The translations under genes were made by a program, and so were the position numbers. A stretch of DNA of 64,000 bases from Anthostomella pinea (lineage: Eukaryota; Ascomycota; Sordariomycetes; Xylariales; Xylariaceae): positions 1,736,001 through 1,800,000 of the forward strand of contig CAUWAG010000010.1 in NCBI GenBank assembly GCA_963556695.1, given 5' to 3'. Shown here piece by piece: positions 23,839-35,800 of this stretch. Numbering within the stretch: position 1 is the stretch's first letter; each line of letters begins with the position of its first letter. The notes beneath the pieces were generated by a model. That model ran no database searches, was not told the origin of the DNA, and saw nothing but the letters and a program-made list of their open reading frames with translations.

Positions 23839-25287
23839 CCTATAATTGATGCGGTCGGTTCTGGATTACAATTCAATGGCGTTCTGGATTGGTTGGGGCA
23901 TCAGCCAGCGGAACTTGGGAACTTGGATATAGGACAGGATTGTCGTTGCTACGGCCGGCATTGTTTTTTACACGCGACACAGCGGAGCGTGCCTTTGATA
24001 CCCCTTTACACTTACAACAACTTGCGTCTTTTCTTTTACTTGTTACCCGCGGAGGTCTCGCTGTATATATTCACACCGAGTGGCCCTGGCGGGTGAGACG
24101 ATCAACGGGGGATACAAGGGGGACCCAAGACGGAGAATTAAATAGACACGTGGATCTTCCCATATCTACGACTGCATATAGAGAGACTTGGTCTCAATAG
24201 GGAGGCGATGTCTACCGAGCTGGCTATCGATGGTTATGAGGCACCCATACCGCGCTGGATACGGGCGGTGGGTTACGAAGTGACCCGATATAATTATGGC
24301 TTTATGCCAAATCAATAAAAATCATCATACTTACTTACCAGCATAACATGGTCATATCCGGGAACCACGTCACGGTCTCAGTTGGTCAGTCGGTCGGTGG
24401 GGTCTGTTCACCCTCAATGTGCACCTTTCACCTGAAACTGTGGTTCGGGCACCCCTCCGGAAACGAGATGTATGCCAGCACGGTAGCATTCGACCGAGGT
24501 GCAACCAACTATGTAACCAACTAACCAGCACTCCGTGCTGTGTCAACCCAATTCACTGCGGGACTGCCCGTCGACGCTTTCGCCCGCTCCGGCGCTACGG
24601 TGCTCGTGTTGCGATGATCAGGGTGGGCTGGATGGGTACATGCGGTCGTCATGCCTCGTGCACAACGAACGACTACCAGGTCACCTATCGTAACCGGAGT
24701 AGGAGTAGGATACATACCTCTAACACGCACGCACGCAATGTCAGTATGCCAACCCCAGGTCAGACTCCAGAATCCCAAACACGCACGGTCACGATCCAGC
24801 AGCAGCCAGTTCGTCCGTACGTAACTCCCGCTTTTGTTTCGGTCTCACCAACCCACACACAACCTGACAACGAAACCGCAGATGCCCAGAGCGCGGAAGC
24901 GATAAACCCCCAACCAAAGTAGGGCAGGAAACAAAACAGAACAGAGCAAGGAAGCTTGTTGTGTTATGCTATATATGTGACCTGCTGATATACGTGCTCC
25001 GCTACAGGGACGCCTGTGGTGGGTTCAAGAGATTGATGCGCCCGATCCCGAGATGTCTATGCGAAACGCCAGCCGCTGGGTGGGACATCATTCCTAGACA
25101 CGTTCCGAGTCTTTGGTGACTTCGGTTTTGGTTATACCCCATTGCTGTACGGCCGAAGAGCTTGACGAAGCACAAAACGAATGTAAAAAACCATGCTTAT
25201 TCTATATCTATCAGCAACCTATCCTACAGATACGACGATGTACAATTATCCTCCTCGGTATCCTCTCAGCCATCATACAGGATCTAA
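23839..25287. other. Convergent intergenic region
   Basis: About 1.45 kb between 3' ends. It includes a 167-codon frame at 24419-24922 (+), rich in Thr, Gln and Pro near its end, with no family signal. 3' UTRs of both flanking genes should lie here. Confidence 0.4.
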
Positions 25288-28200
25288 CTAATCCGCGAAG
25301 CCAAACACCTCGCTGATAGCAAGAACGTTCGTCCGGACGCCCAGCAGCGTGACAACAATGCCGACGAGGTCAACCGTCAGCAGAATCGCGGATGCCGTCA
25401 TAAATCTCGGGCAGAACACGCGGAATAGCATCAGGTGACGTCGCAGATACCCAGCCCAGGCCATGGTGGCCAGACTCTCGACGGCGTAGTACGCCACGAA
25501 TATGCCGAGCGCACGGCTCGCGCTCTCAATGACCCCTTTGCGCTTTGGTGAAGTCTTCCAGAGGACCAGCAACGGGACGGCGACGCAAGCTATGATCTGG
25601 CCTGCAAACGTGTTGAGTGCCACGACGATCGGAGTCCAGGGGTAGCGAATCGTGAAGAGAGGGATGAATGCGCTGTCCCATTGTATCGACGAGAAGACGG
25701 CTTGGTGGCCCGTCTTGAAGAAATGGTAGTTGCCCAACAGGGCAAGGACGACAGGACCGATCGTCTCGGTTGTGATGGCATTCAGATCAATGATCTCGGC
25801 GAGAGAAAGAACCTGCCACAGCATGATCGCGATGGCACCTCCACCTACAGGCTTCGAGAGCAGGATGCAAGCGCAGGCGATGTTAATTGGCAGGAAAAGA
25901 TAGCGAGCGCCATTCGTATTGCCGTAGCCGAGAACGGTGACCTGAGCCATTCGGCTGTTGGCAGACGTGAGAATGGAGACACAGGGGGGTGCCCAGATGA
26001 ACGCGGTTGAGCCGGCGACAAGCGTCAGAGCAAGAACCAGTTGGGCAAGTGAGACATGGATGGTCTTCAAGGTTGTCTGCGAAAGCGAGGCGAGCCAGTC
26101 GCCATTGTCTGCTGCATCGAGGGTCCAGTACGCAGCAGATAAGAAGAGACAGAGTCGGACAACATAACCGATCCACATTGGTGCAAGACCTTCGTAAGAC
26201 CTCGAGGTCTGCATGTGTGATTTGATAATTGATGGAAGTATGAGGAAGACAGCAAATGGCACAACCAGTTGCCAAGCCGCGGGAGTCGAGGAATTTGCCG
26301 ATGCATAGTATGTCGACTTGCAATAAGGCATCTGTTCCTCCCGGCAAAGCTTCGAAAAGGAGGCCACTCGGCTGAGCATGATGAATAGGAGAGAATGGTA
26401 GATACCCAGGGTCCGCTCTGCAATCGTGGGTCGTCGAAGTGCCGCGACTGCACTTGTGAAGCCAAACGTCGAGAGGAAGAACAAGGAGATGGAATCTTCC
26501 CAGATGGTGTACGAGTTTGAAGCAAAACCGATCGACTGACTGGCAGCGAACGTGACGGAAAGCCAGCCCCAGAAAGTGGTTGGTAGAAGGTTGAGCACAC
26601 TCTTGCCTCCAGACCGGAACAGGGTAACCGTGACAGCGGTCATGCTCCCAATCGCCGTCGCTGCCGCGGCTGAAAGCCATTCTGACCCTGTGAGCGTCAC
26701 AGTTGCGGCGCTCACTACTCCTACCACAAGGCCACTCAGCACCCCTGAGGTAACAAGAGATTTTGTCACGTTCTTATAGGAAGAGGCCTCGGCTGCACCT
26801 TGCAGTTCCAGGCTCTTTTCGGCGAAATCAAGCTGCGCCTCGAGCTCCGCGTCGTCAAGGATTGCGAAGTCCTCATCGTCATCCCGTGATACATAGAGGA
26901 GCAGTACAACCACACCAAATGCCATGATCAAGATACCTAGTACCATCTTTGGGACATCGAAACGCGCCCATAGGTCCTTGCAAATCCTCAGAGTCTCCTC
27001 CTGATAAGCGGTATACGCCTTGTATGAAGATTCCCACGTCTTGGTCTTGGTGCCCGCCTCGATCGTATCTTGGGCGTCTTTCCAGAGGGATGCAGGCGAG
27101 CCTGGCGTAGAACTCTGATGGAGGCCCCTAGCTTTGAAGTACGATGCCTGATACCTCTTGATTCCAGCCGCTGCCATACTAGATGCAGCAGCAAGATGAC
27201 CCCAGGCGTTGCCTTTCGGGCCTGCAAAAGCTTCTTCAATCGGGCGGCCCAGGTTGTTGTATGGAATTGGGATGCCCAGAAGTAGAGCAAGCGTCGGCAC
27301 CAAATCAATCTGGTTCACGGGCCGGATCTTGGCTGTTGCTGGGGGTGTTGCGAACTCCGGTTTCGTGCGGCCGAATAGGGGCTTTTTCGAATACATCCAC
27401 AGAGCGGCTTCGACCTCATCCTCACTCTCACCGCCGTGATCGCCCTTGCCATCCATTCCATGATCGCCCATCACGACCAATAGCGTTTCGTCGTCAATCT
27501 CTTGGGCAAGTTCACGAATGAAGCTGTCCATCTGCTGCAGCTTCGCAGTCATGGCTGCGTGGTCGGGTCCATACCGGTGGCCTGCGTGGTCCACTCCCAG
27601 CAAATGCCCAATGAGAATATCCCACTCGCCAGTCCGCTCGGGTTTCACCAGTGGAAATATGTGATCCAAAACGCCGTTATCCACTGTGTGCAGATCCCAG
27701 ACATTGAAGCTATCGTAAGCCCTGCTAATGCTGGATTGGAAATAGTCGGGGAAAAGGGCCGTCCAAGTATCGTCCCCCAAATGGACAATCCGCTTGCCCT
27801 GGTCTCGAAACTGCATCAACAGGTTGTCCTCCTCGATAGCTGTGCCCGAAAAACTGGAGCCTATATCAACGAATGTGGGTAAAGTCCCCGTAGTAAGCCC
27901 CTTCAGCCGCTGGAGCGTCGCCGTTGGCGGATCGGCAATGAAGGGCAGCAAGAATGCATTGCTCGGCGACTGGATGGACGATTCGTGAAGAAACGGGAAG
28001 GCATTGTGGTACACTTCGGCCTTGTTCGCATCTTCTACTGGCACAGTGAAGTCGTAACGCAATGCGTCAACCACTACAATGACAGCCTTATTGAATTTCT
28101 TTGGGTGCCAACACCCGCCGTCTATTGTGCCGCTCCCGCTCCATGTCAACAACGGCTCGGTCGGGGGGCTCGCGCATTCGGATCGCTCATCCAGGACAAG

Positions 28201-28482
28201 GCGGGTTAACAGAAATCCACTGGTGAATAGTAGGATGCCGATCGCGTGCATCACGAACATCCACACCCAGAAACCAACGGTCCAGGAGCAGCGGCGCTCG
28301 AAAGCCGACTTCCGGCGACCCTCTAGAGCAGCACGCTGAGCTTCATCTGTGTTGTTGGCGGGGCTCTCGGGCGCTTTGGCTGGGTCTCTGAGCTCCTTTA
28401 TTCGCTTCGCCTTCGCCCAATCGGCCGCTATGGCCTTGTATTCGGTCGTGGAAGCTTTGGGTCGAGCATTGCGCTGAGACAT
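25288..28482 (-). CDS. GPI13: GPI ethanolamine phosphate transferase 3 (PIG-O / Gpi13)
   Basis: ER enzyme that transfers phosphoethanolamine from phosphatidylethanolamine to the third mannose of the GPI precursor, the position later used for protein attachment (family knowledge). Intronless, 1064 residues, a normal length. After a charged cytosolic N-terminus there is a first transmembrane helix (~72-95). A luminal alkaline-phosphatase-like domain follows, with VVDALRYDF (~137), LGVDHAGHRYGPDH and the metal-binding GDHGMDGKGDHGG (~345). From residue ~515 onward come more than ten hydrophobic segments. LLGVDHAGHRYG and the DHGM motif distinguish the PIG-N/O/G family, and length and motif context favour PIG-O. 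The start ATG at 28482 is the only reasonable one. Confidence 0.94.
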   Translation of the reverse strand: MSQRNARPKASTTEYKAIAADWAKAKRIKELRDPAKAPESPANNTDEAQRAALEGRRKSAFERRCSWTVGFWVWMFVMHAIGILLFTSGFLLTRLVLDERSECASPPTEPLLTWSGSGTIDGGCWHPKKFNKAVIVVVDALRYDFTVPVEDANKAEVYHNAFPFLHESSIQSPSNAFLLPFIADPPTATLQRLKGLTTGTLPTFVDIGSSFSGTAIEEDNLLMQFRDQGKRIVHLGDDTWTALFPDYFQSSISRAYDSFNVWDLHTVDNGVLDHIFPLVKPERTGEWDILIGHLLGVDHAGHRYGPDHAAMTAKLQQMDSFIRELAQEIDDETLLVVMGDHGMDGKGDHGGESEDEVEAALWMYSKKPLFGRTKPEFATPPATAKIRPVNQIDLVPTLALLLGIPIPYNNLGRPIEEAFAGPKGNAWGHLAAASSMAAAGIKRYQASYFKARGLHQSSTPGSPASLWKDAQDTIEAGTKTKTWESSYKAYTAYQEETLRICKDLWARFDVPKMVLGILIMAFGVVVLLLYVSRDDDEDFAILDDAELEAQLDFAEKSLELQGAAEASSYKNVTKSLVTSGVLSGLVVGVVSAATVTLTGSEWLSAAAATAIGSMTAVTVTLFRSGGKSVLNLLPTTFWGWLSVTFAASQSIGFASNSYTIWEDSISLFFLSTFGFTSAVAALRRPTIAERTLGIYHSLLFIMLSRVASFSKLCREEQMPYCKSTYYASANSSTPAAWQLVVPFAVFLILPSIIKSHMQTSRSYEGLAPMWIGYVVRLCLFLSAAYWTLDAADNGDWLASLSQTTLKTIHVSLAQLVLALTLVAGSTAFIWAPPCVSILTSANSRMAQVTVLGYGNTNGARYLFLPINIACACILLSKPVGGGAIAIMLWQVLSLAEIIDLNAITTETIGPVVLALLGNYHFFKTGHQAVFSSIQWDSAFIPLFTIRYPWTPIVVALNTFAGQIIACVAVPLLVLWKTSPKRKGVIESASRALGIFVAYYAVESLATMAWAGYLRRHLMLFRVFCPRFMTASAILLTVDLVGIVVTLLGVRTNVLAISEVFGFAD

Positions 28483-28983
28483 ATTCGCGCGGATCGAGTT
28501 CGAGGTTCAAGGGGAGTCGCGCGTCGTGCTTGCGTCATGAACAGCCATTGGCTTCCAGAAATGATAGATTGAGCTAAATATACAAGGTAAAGTGGTTCAA
28601 CAGGCAGCCATGGCGACAATTGAGGTGGCAGACAACTTGGTACAATGAAGAGGTAGCTTGACTTGAAACGGAGCTGTTTTGAAGCTTTCCAAAAAACGAG
28701 GGATTGTGGCCCGGGAAGAGGGACGGGCTTGGCAGGTGGAAAGCGCGGGTGCAGCTACCCGTGGACATGTCTTGGCAGATGATGACAGACATCTCGCCAC
28801 GTGCCGGCCCGGCATGTATTCCACCGTCCATCCACTCCCGTCAGGACCCGGGACATCTTTCATACATCACGAGCAAAGTCTCTCAGCAGCGCAGGTTCAA
28901 TCATTTGGGTTCAAGAAGCTTCCTGGCGGTTTCAGAATAGCTACCTTGTGCACTATGAAATCGTGGCTGCCTTACTGACCACC
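28483..28983. other. Intergenic, downstream of SDR and upstream of GPI13
   Basis: Five hundred bases between two genes on the minus strand; it should hold the GPI13 promoter and the end of the dehydrogenase transcript. No gene seen. Confidence 0.5.
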
Positions 28984-29880
28984 TTAACACGTCAACCGGA
29001 ACTTGAGCAGATCACCCTTCACAATTTCATCCTTCCGGGCCTCGAGCTCTCCCATATCCCATTTCACCGTCACATATCGCCCACTCAGCCAAGGCCTGTG
29101 CTCCTTGCCTAGCCATGCGATGGTGTCTGCTGCTAGCTGAGGTTCGTCTACCAGGGCTTTATGCATATACTCCGGCATATTGTACGCCAGCTCGGTTTTC
29201 ACCCCTCCGGGGTGAATAGCGATACACACCAGCTCCTTGTCCTTGTACTCGGCCGCCATGAACTCCGCCAGGCGACACACGGCAAACTTGGTGGTCTGAT
29301 ATGCCGACGCTTCGGGCGAGATTAGCAGAGCGCCGACGCTGGATGTGATGATGCAGGTCTTTCTGATGCCTCTCAACAGCAGCGGGATGAAGTATCGGCT
29401 GCACAGGTAGACACCCCTGACGTTGATCTCGTACGTCCTCCACCAGTCGTCCGGCTTCGACTCGCCAATGGGGTGCCATTCCTCCAGGTAGCCAGCGTTG
29501 CAGACGAGTACGTCCAACGCTCCGCCGAACTCCTTCGTGATGGTGTCGGCCGCACTCTTGACGCTGTCCTCAGAGGTGACATCGATCTTGATGCTGAGGA
29601 CCTTGGGCACAGTCTTGAGGCCGGCATTGCTCGCGGCTTCCTTGATCTCGGTCGCCAGGCTCGAGAGATCGGACCGTGCCCCGATGGCAATCTTGCCGCA
29701 GCCGGCTCTGGCGTAGCTGAGAGCCGTCTCCCGTCCAATGCCCTTCGACGCTCCTGTGATGAACACCGACCTGCCGGAAAGGTCTCCCTGCTTCGGCGAG
29801 ATGAACGCATAAGTGTCGTTGTGGGTCTTCTTGGTGAAGTTGGCGACAGCCTCGACGTTTGCTCCTGGGTCACCACCCAT
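28984..29880 (-). CDS. Short-chain dehydrogenase/reductase (SDR)
   Basis: NAD(P)-dependent oxidoreductase of the classical SDR family, 298 residues, intronless. The open frame extends upstream to a TTG, but the first ATG is at 29880 (MGGDPGANVEAV). The Rossmann motif TGASKGIG is at residues 42-49, the CNAG motif is in the middle, and the catalytic S...YxxxK is present: ITSSVGALLI then YQTTK with Tyr194 and Lys198. The substrate cannot be read from the sequence; the extra ~35-residue N-terminus before the Rossmann fold and the AIHPGGVKTELA loop are usual in fungal SDRs of unknown substrate. Gly49 is followed by Arg, a weak hint of NADP preference. Confidence 0.9.
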   Translation of the reverse strand: MGGDPGANVEAVANFTKKTHNDTYAFISPKQGDLSGRSVFITGASKGIGRETALSYARAGCGKIAIGARSDLSSLATEIKEAASNAGLKTVPKVLSIKIDVTSEDSVKSAADTITKEFGGALDVLVCNAGYLEEWHPIGESKPDDWWRTYEINVRGVYLCSRYFIPLLLRGIRKTCIITSSVGALLISPEASAYQTTKFAVCRLAEFMAAEYKDKELVCIAIHPGGVKTELAYNMPEYMHKALVDEPQLAADTIAWLGKEHRPWLSGRYVTVKWDMGELEARKDEIVKGDLLKFRLTC

Positions 29881-32304
29881 CGTGGAATGATATGTATGAA
29901 ACGGCAATGTGCTTATTGGGACTGAAGAGCCTCGAGAGCTGGTGTTGCGACGTAGATTACAACCTCAAAGGACTTTTTTGTCTGTCTGCGTCCAGACTTC
30001 AAGTGATATAAGGTATGTGGAGTGTTCGCCGTTTTATCGACATGACGACCTCCGGAATGTCCTTGACGTCAATAGCGGAGTTAAATCGTATATCTGCCTC
30101 AAATTGGAAGCTCTCCCCCGAACATCTCGTCGGGATTAACACATTTTTCACACTTCTCCGATCATGATTACCAATCGTACAGACTCTATCGTGTGCTTGG
30201 TTTCGTCACACCCACAATTGTGCCTTGTGTTCATGCGCTTGGAACTCAGTCAAAGTTGCTACGTTATACTTACGTTGAAAATAGATTCATAGCGCTAAGA
30301 AAGCCAATCCAGAAGTGAGAGCAAGGTCTTCGTGTTCGATTTTGTAGTCATCGCTTTCCACTTTCGCAGATGAACTCAATTCTCCGCCATCGGTCACTCA
30401 TCGGTCACTCATACGCGATAAACACCGATACGAAATTATGACCACGCCGATGGGATTAAGGAGAGGAGATAGGCTCCAACACGGGACTAAGGCCTCATCG
30501 ATGGGATTAGGAGATAGGTGTAGGTGCCTTTCTTACATCTGAAGGTCAACATCGGGTGGGAGGCCGGGGGCTGGGGGGTAAGAGGTTGAGCTCTTTTCCA
30601 GTCTGGAGCACCCAAAGGACGGTTCAGGTTCAGGTTCAGGCCAACAAGCGGTGAACTATGAAGCAGGATCACAGTTAGCTCATTGCCTTGTCCTCTCAGC
30701 AGATATCTCTATTGGGCATGGTCTCGCCCCAGCCATGGTATAGGTACTCGGCCATCATAAGTCCCCGTGCGCACCATGTTGATGAGGTTCCATATCACCC
30801 GCGGAAACTTAAAACACTGGAATAATCATACAGAAATAAACAGTTTTGGTTTGATACGCAACTTAATGCTTATTCCATTGTGCTTATTCCGACTCTATCG
30901 ATATACCGTTGTTTGCTGGACGGATAGTTTACGGTGACTTGTGAGGGTTTAGTGTATCATGAATGGTCAACGACAGTACCTGACTGTCGATCGAGTATGG
31001 CAGAAGAAGGCGTCGCGACGGCGTCGTAGCTCAAACATATCGATACTTAGTATTGGGCCTTGCCGTGATGTGCAGAGTGCTCCAGGAGCTCTCAGATCCT
31101 GGCGGTGTACCGAGGATATCACACATCACGGTGAAAATCATGCGAGACGAGGGCGATCCCACAGTCGACGATGAAGGGCACTTCAGTTGAAATATCCGTC
31201 ACGCATCCAGTCGACCAGCTCCGGCACCGAAATACACTCGCCATATACGGTGGCGTTCCAGTGTTGTCGGATGCCCCTGGGACTCGTGGTGCAGCTCATC
31301 CAGCACAAGTCTTGAAGCCTCTACCCCCCAACCACCATTATTTCGGTCCGAGGTAGACCCAACAGCCTCCTCCCTCTTTCATAAGGAGTACCATATTCCA
31401 CATCGATAAGCGTCACCCATATGCCATGCCATCAGTCATAACCCCCCTGCCCAGTGTTGGAAGACCCCAGCTGAGATGATCAGTCCATGGCAGCCGCAAG
31501 ACATGTGAACGTGTGGGAACCAACACGGCGTGGCCATGGTACATGCGAGTACTCTATGGCAGGTATTTAATAGAGGTTCGTGACTCTGGTAGGATAAGTA
31601 GCTGTAAGTAGCGTTGGAGCAGGCTGGGCAGATGCTCGCACAATGGCAGCTGACAGAGTCGAATTTCCCGATCGAGGCCCTTTGGATGCGTTAACGAAAA
31701 AACTAAGCCTGGTAACTTTGGTGGTGTCGTTTCTCAAGGAGTGCGTACTAGCTTTAGAGTCACGAAGCACATGCTTAGGACGCGACCTGAAAGATGGTTG
31801 AGGCAGATTGGGGTTGTCTAGTCTGGCAATCGGTCGGGAGGTTGGGGCTGTATACACTTCATTAGGCCGAACGAACTTGGTACTATCAATATCAATTATA
31901 CATTTAGAATATATGGGCGCGGCCGGAGGTTGCTCCTCTACTCCCCATGCAGACGGCTTCATGAGAGAACCATATCCAGGCACGGGGAACAGGGGCATGG
32001 TATCTTTATATACGAACCCGATATATACTCCAAACCGAGAATATTGCAGGAGTGGCGCTCCTAAATAGCATCCTTGAATGGTCATCAATGATATATCTCA
32101 TGTCTTGACTTCACCGCCTTGCCCAGCAGACCCAGGTGTGGAAGGAATGGAAAGAAATAATCTGCACAAATATGTACTCCGTGATTCATGCATGTAACGT
32201 TTCGTTCTATACTCCTCTCCGTCGTAGAGCGGGAGCAATCGAAAAGGCGACTGAGCTGTTCATGGTTTATGTTGGTTTTCGAAAATCCGTGGTCCGTCAG
32301 TAGA
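29881..32304. other. 2.4-kb intergenic region
   Basis: Contains the SDR promoter on its left and the 3' end of the single-span protein gene on its right. A 173-codon open frame at 31567-32088 (-) has a true ATG at 32085 but no recognisable similarity, and I do not call it. Short direct repeats of GGTTCA (30621-30638) and paired TGCTTATTCC words (30867-30890) are visible. Confidence 0.4.
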
Positions 32305-32868
32305 TTACGCGAATTGTGATCGGTCCTTCTCCTTCAGGCCACCGATATGATCCATGTCAATAGAGTAGAACCCGCCCTTGCTCTCTTTCTCGTAGGCAGG
32401 CAGTTGCTCGTCCTGGAGAGGCTCTAGGCCAACAGACTTCTCGCCAACGCGGACGATTAAGACTCGGCCATTCTTTTGGCGCCCGTGCTCGTCGTGCTCG
32501 TCGGGAAAAGTAATGTGAATCTCGGGGATGTTGGTGGGCGAATGAGGGGGCGAAGCTGGATCAGCCAGCATGGGGCGTCCATTGACGACGAGAATGCTTT
32601 GTCGGCAATCGCCAGTCTGGATGGTCAACCGGCGGGTGTTGTGGTCATCGTCGTGCTTGATATCGTTGTACTGCGGCAGGGTCTGCTCGCGTTGTCTCCG
32701 CTGATGTCTAGCCCGTCGCAGCACCACAAGAAGGGCCACCAGGACAAGGGCAAAGAAAGCGATTCCGAGGAAGGTGACCATCAGGTCGATGATGGTATTG
32801 GTATCGCCAACCTCCCGGCGGCCGACAGCAGAGTTGCCCCTGGCAATAAGGTTGCTGAAGGTAGACAT
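32305..32868 (-). CDS. Single-span membrane protein, unknown function
   Basis: A 187-residue intronless protein from ATG at 32868. The N-terminal ~25 residues are short and polar. One strongly hydrophobic helix lies at ~26-48 (VTFLGIAFFALVLVALLVVL), followed at once by an Arg-rich stop-transfer stretch, so the C-terminal ~140 residues should be cytosolic. That part carries two short proline-tyrosine motifs, LPQY and LPAYEKE, resembling the sites by which fungal arrestin-like adaptors or Rsp5-type ligases meet membrane proteins (inference). It also has a predicted beta-rich stretch (GRVLIVRVGEKSVGLEPL). The layout is common among conserved fungal hypothetical proteins. No enzyme motif is seen. 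Confidence 0.72.
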   Translation of the reverse strand: MSTFSNLIARGNSAVGRREVGDTNTIIDLMVTFLGIAFFALVLVALLVVLRRARHQRRQREQTLPQYNDIKHDDDHNTRRLTIQTGDCRQSILVVNGRPMLADPASPPHSPTNIPEIHITFPDEHDEHGRQKNGRVLIVRVGEKSVGLEPLQDEQLPAYEKESKGGFYSIDMDHIGGLKEKDRSQFA

Positions 32869-35800
32869 GGTGATTTGTGGTGTTCAGGATGTGGTGATCT
32901 GACGTCGTCGATGTTGTGTAGCGTAACGGGCGCGTTGGTCCAGTGATTGAATGAATGGCTTGGCTAGGATGAGACAACCGTTAGTACTCCAGTACACCAA
33001 TGGCTAGTGAGTTGATAGAGCCACGAAGAATTCCATAGGGGTAGTTTCATGTTCTGCAGCATTGGAGACACAATAGAGCCGGATCAACGTACGCAAGGGA
33101 TGGTGGCCTTGAACTTTCGAATGGTTGCGAAAGCAATAAAGACCGAACGGAATCAACTAAAAAGAGTGAAGTTGAGACCTGATGAAGGGAATGGACGGCA
33201 ACAAAGCCAAAAAGAATGTATGGGCGCTCTGGACGAACGGCGACGGCGGCGACAACAACGGTGATGGAGACGGTGAGAAGAGGAAGAGAAAGGCGAAAGG
33301 GAGCTGGAGGATGAGCTGGAGAAGAGAGGAAACGACGATCAACTGGTAGTGGGGCCGGGGGAGCAGGCAGGCCAAAGATTGGCTGCGACCTGCAGCCAAC
33401 ACGCACTACGCAGGGGGATCAATTAAATTGATCAGGCACGGCGCTCTGATTGGTGCAAAGGTCAACGGGCTAGACCGCAACCCGGGCTTAATCTCAGCTG
33501 TGGCCAATGAATAGCTCGTTTCGTGATCAGAGCGGGGTTACTGCAGGCACAGAAACGGTTAGGGAGAGGCTTGGCTGGATCGGGGTTGCTCTCGGTGATC
33601 CAAGCGCGGACTCGGCAGCCAACCTGTGACGGGGAACTCCTTTCCATCCAGACATTGCAGCTCTGCTATGGATATTTGTCGCTCTCATTCTGGCCACTCC
33701 ATTCTCCAGATGCCCCTTTTCAATGCGATTGTATTCCGTTGTTGGCTGATTAAGTTGCTATCATAGCCGCTGAAAGAATGAGGTTATGCAGCCCAGCTCG
33801 GACGGGGAAACAATGAATTCAATAGACGACACTCGAGAGGTGACTTGCTCGCACCGGCTACCGGTATCCTGCTGACTGCTGTGCTTTCTCTATCGATCCC
33901 GCTGAAATAATATATTCATCCCGGCAGAGCCACTCTAAGCGTTCGCAGCGTTGGACAAGAGTCACGAGCCTCGAGTAAGTATGATCCTACTGCCAGAGAA
34001 GGTTTGACGATGAGGGCATCTTATGCAGCGTGACTGAGAGAGTCAGAGCTGTTTTCTTAGACTTGAATCTCGACTGGCTTGCACTACTGACCCTTGAGGA
34101 TATTTCTATTATTGATAGGTCTTGAGTCTTTTGATCAGAGTTTCTAGGTACCTTACTAGAGGGACACCGCCTCTCGAAGGGATACATACCTCTCGATGAT
34201 CCTGCATCTAGACTTGATGAATGGTGGCGATACTGTGAGCAAACCACTCTTCTAGCCCGGCCGAGGTATGATATTCTAGCAGACGATGCTAATTGAACTG
34301 AAGCACATCTGTCCTTGTCGTAGGTGACTTATCGTTAGAGCATGTGATTCAGCATGCCCTTTGCGACTTTGCTCACTCGCAGCCTCGCGTCGCCCTCTGT
34401 CATCCAAACAAGACCGAGTATTACGCCGGCGAGCAACTTATGAGTCGTTGTTGAAGCAGTGGATGCAAAGGAGTGGATGCAGGGAATGAAGAGGATGCTC
34501 TTATCGCGAGTTCCTTTGCCCACGATGACGGTAGCTCTTCGTACCACGAAGGTATCTACCGAGACCTACCCGGAGTGAACTCCCCCACGACCCGTAGTTC
34601 GCGCGATATGTCTCACCCTCAGACGCAAGGCTTCGAAGGCGAAATAGAATTGGAGCTTCCTGTCTGAGGGCTCGATAAGAGCGATCTAGGCAAGGTCCTA
34701 AGTCGCTGTTTTTCTTTTCTTCTTTTGGGTTTACGCTTGGAAGAAGCTGAAATGTCTCAAATCTAACACTGCTAGGATGTGTTCCGTCTTTTGTCTCACC
34801 GGTTTTGACGGAGTAGTGACTCGAGAGCAATAGTGCTTAAGTAGGTAGGGAACTTGACAGGATGGTTTCGAGTGGCCGTCTACATGATTCGAAACGAATG
34901 ACTTGGTTGCGCAGGACCACGCACCAACGATTCGCTTGCCGAGGCGAGCGTTGACTGTTGTGTGACTCCTTGGATGTGAACGGCAGCTCAGTGCCACCAG
35001 CAGTTTGAGTGAGACCAATATGAGCTCCAGCAAGGGAATGTCGTCGTCCTAGAGACTAGAGAAGTGGACATTGGTATGCGTTGCGATGAAAATTCCCGAC
35101 ATTCTTGGTACCAAGCAAGACATTCGGGCGGCTTCCCTTGACTCCAGCTACTGCTCTGCAGAGTCCAGTGATGGGATCGATCCAAGTCGGCGCACTCCTT
35201 GTGCAGATCACGAGCCACTGGGTTATTACTGTGACGACCGAGGGTATTGATGTGTGCCTTGGTAAGAAGGCAGGTAGGTTTAGGCGGGCCTCAGGAGAGT
35301 AGACCGGCACTGCATATGACCTCTGGTGCAACGCGCGATGCTTTTGGCATCAGGTCATACCACACAAACAACATTGAGAGGCACCAGATTGAGCCAGTGC
35401 CTCAGACAGGCAGGGGAGCCACATGAGTGATCTACCTCGTGCGCCCGCACATCTGCCCCCTGTACCACCAGCTCATTATACTGCACATGCTTGAGTAAGT
35501 GACGCGGCTGGGCAATAGCTCGTGATACCCGCAAAGGTTAGGAGGCGATCAATATGGCCAATATGGCACCCATCCTCCCTTCAGCTCGAACTTTGATTTC
35601 TTCCTTCGCCCTTGTTCTTCCACTATTGGCCCAAAGGGAGAAGCGAGGAGTTGCCTAGAGGGTTTTGAAGCTGAGGATATCTAGCCTCACGGTACAAAAT
35701 AGCATCACATTCCTTGTTCATCTCTGTATCGTCATCGGTTGCTCTTCTGGCCCCTTTCTTCTATACGGCCTCCTAGTTGTGTCAAACCTACACCCAGCCC

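Noticed and set aside
24419..24922. 167-codon plus-strand frame
   Set aside because: Composition looks random for most of its length and there is no domain. The Thr/Gln/Pro-rich end is not enough.
31567..32085. 173-codon minus-strand frame
   Set aside because: It has an ATG but no recognisable domain, signal or splice context. It may be a lineage-specific gene, but nothing beyond openness supports it.
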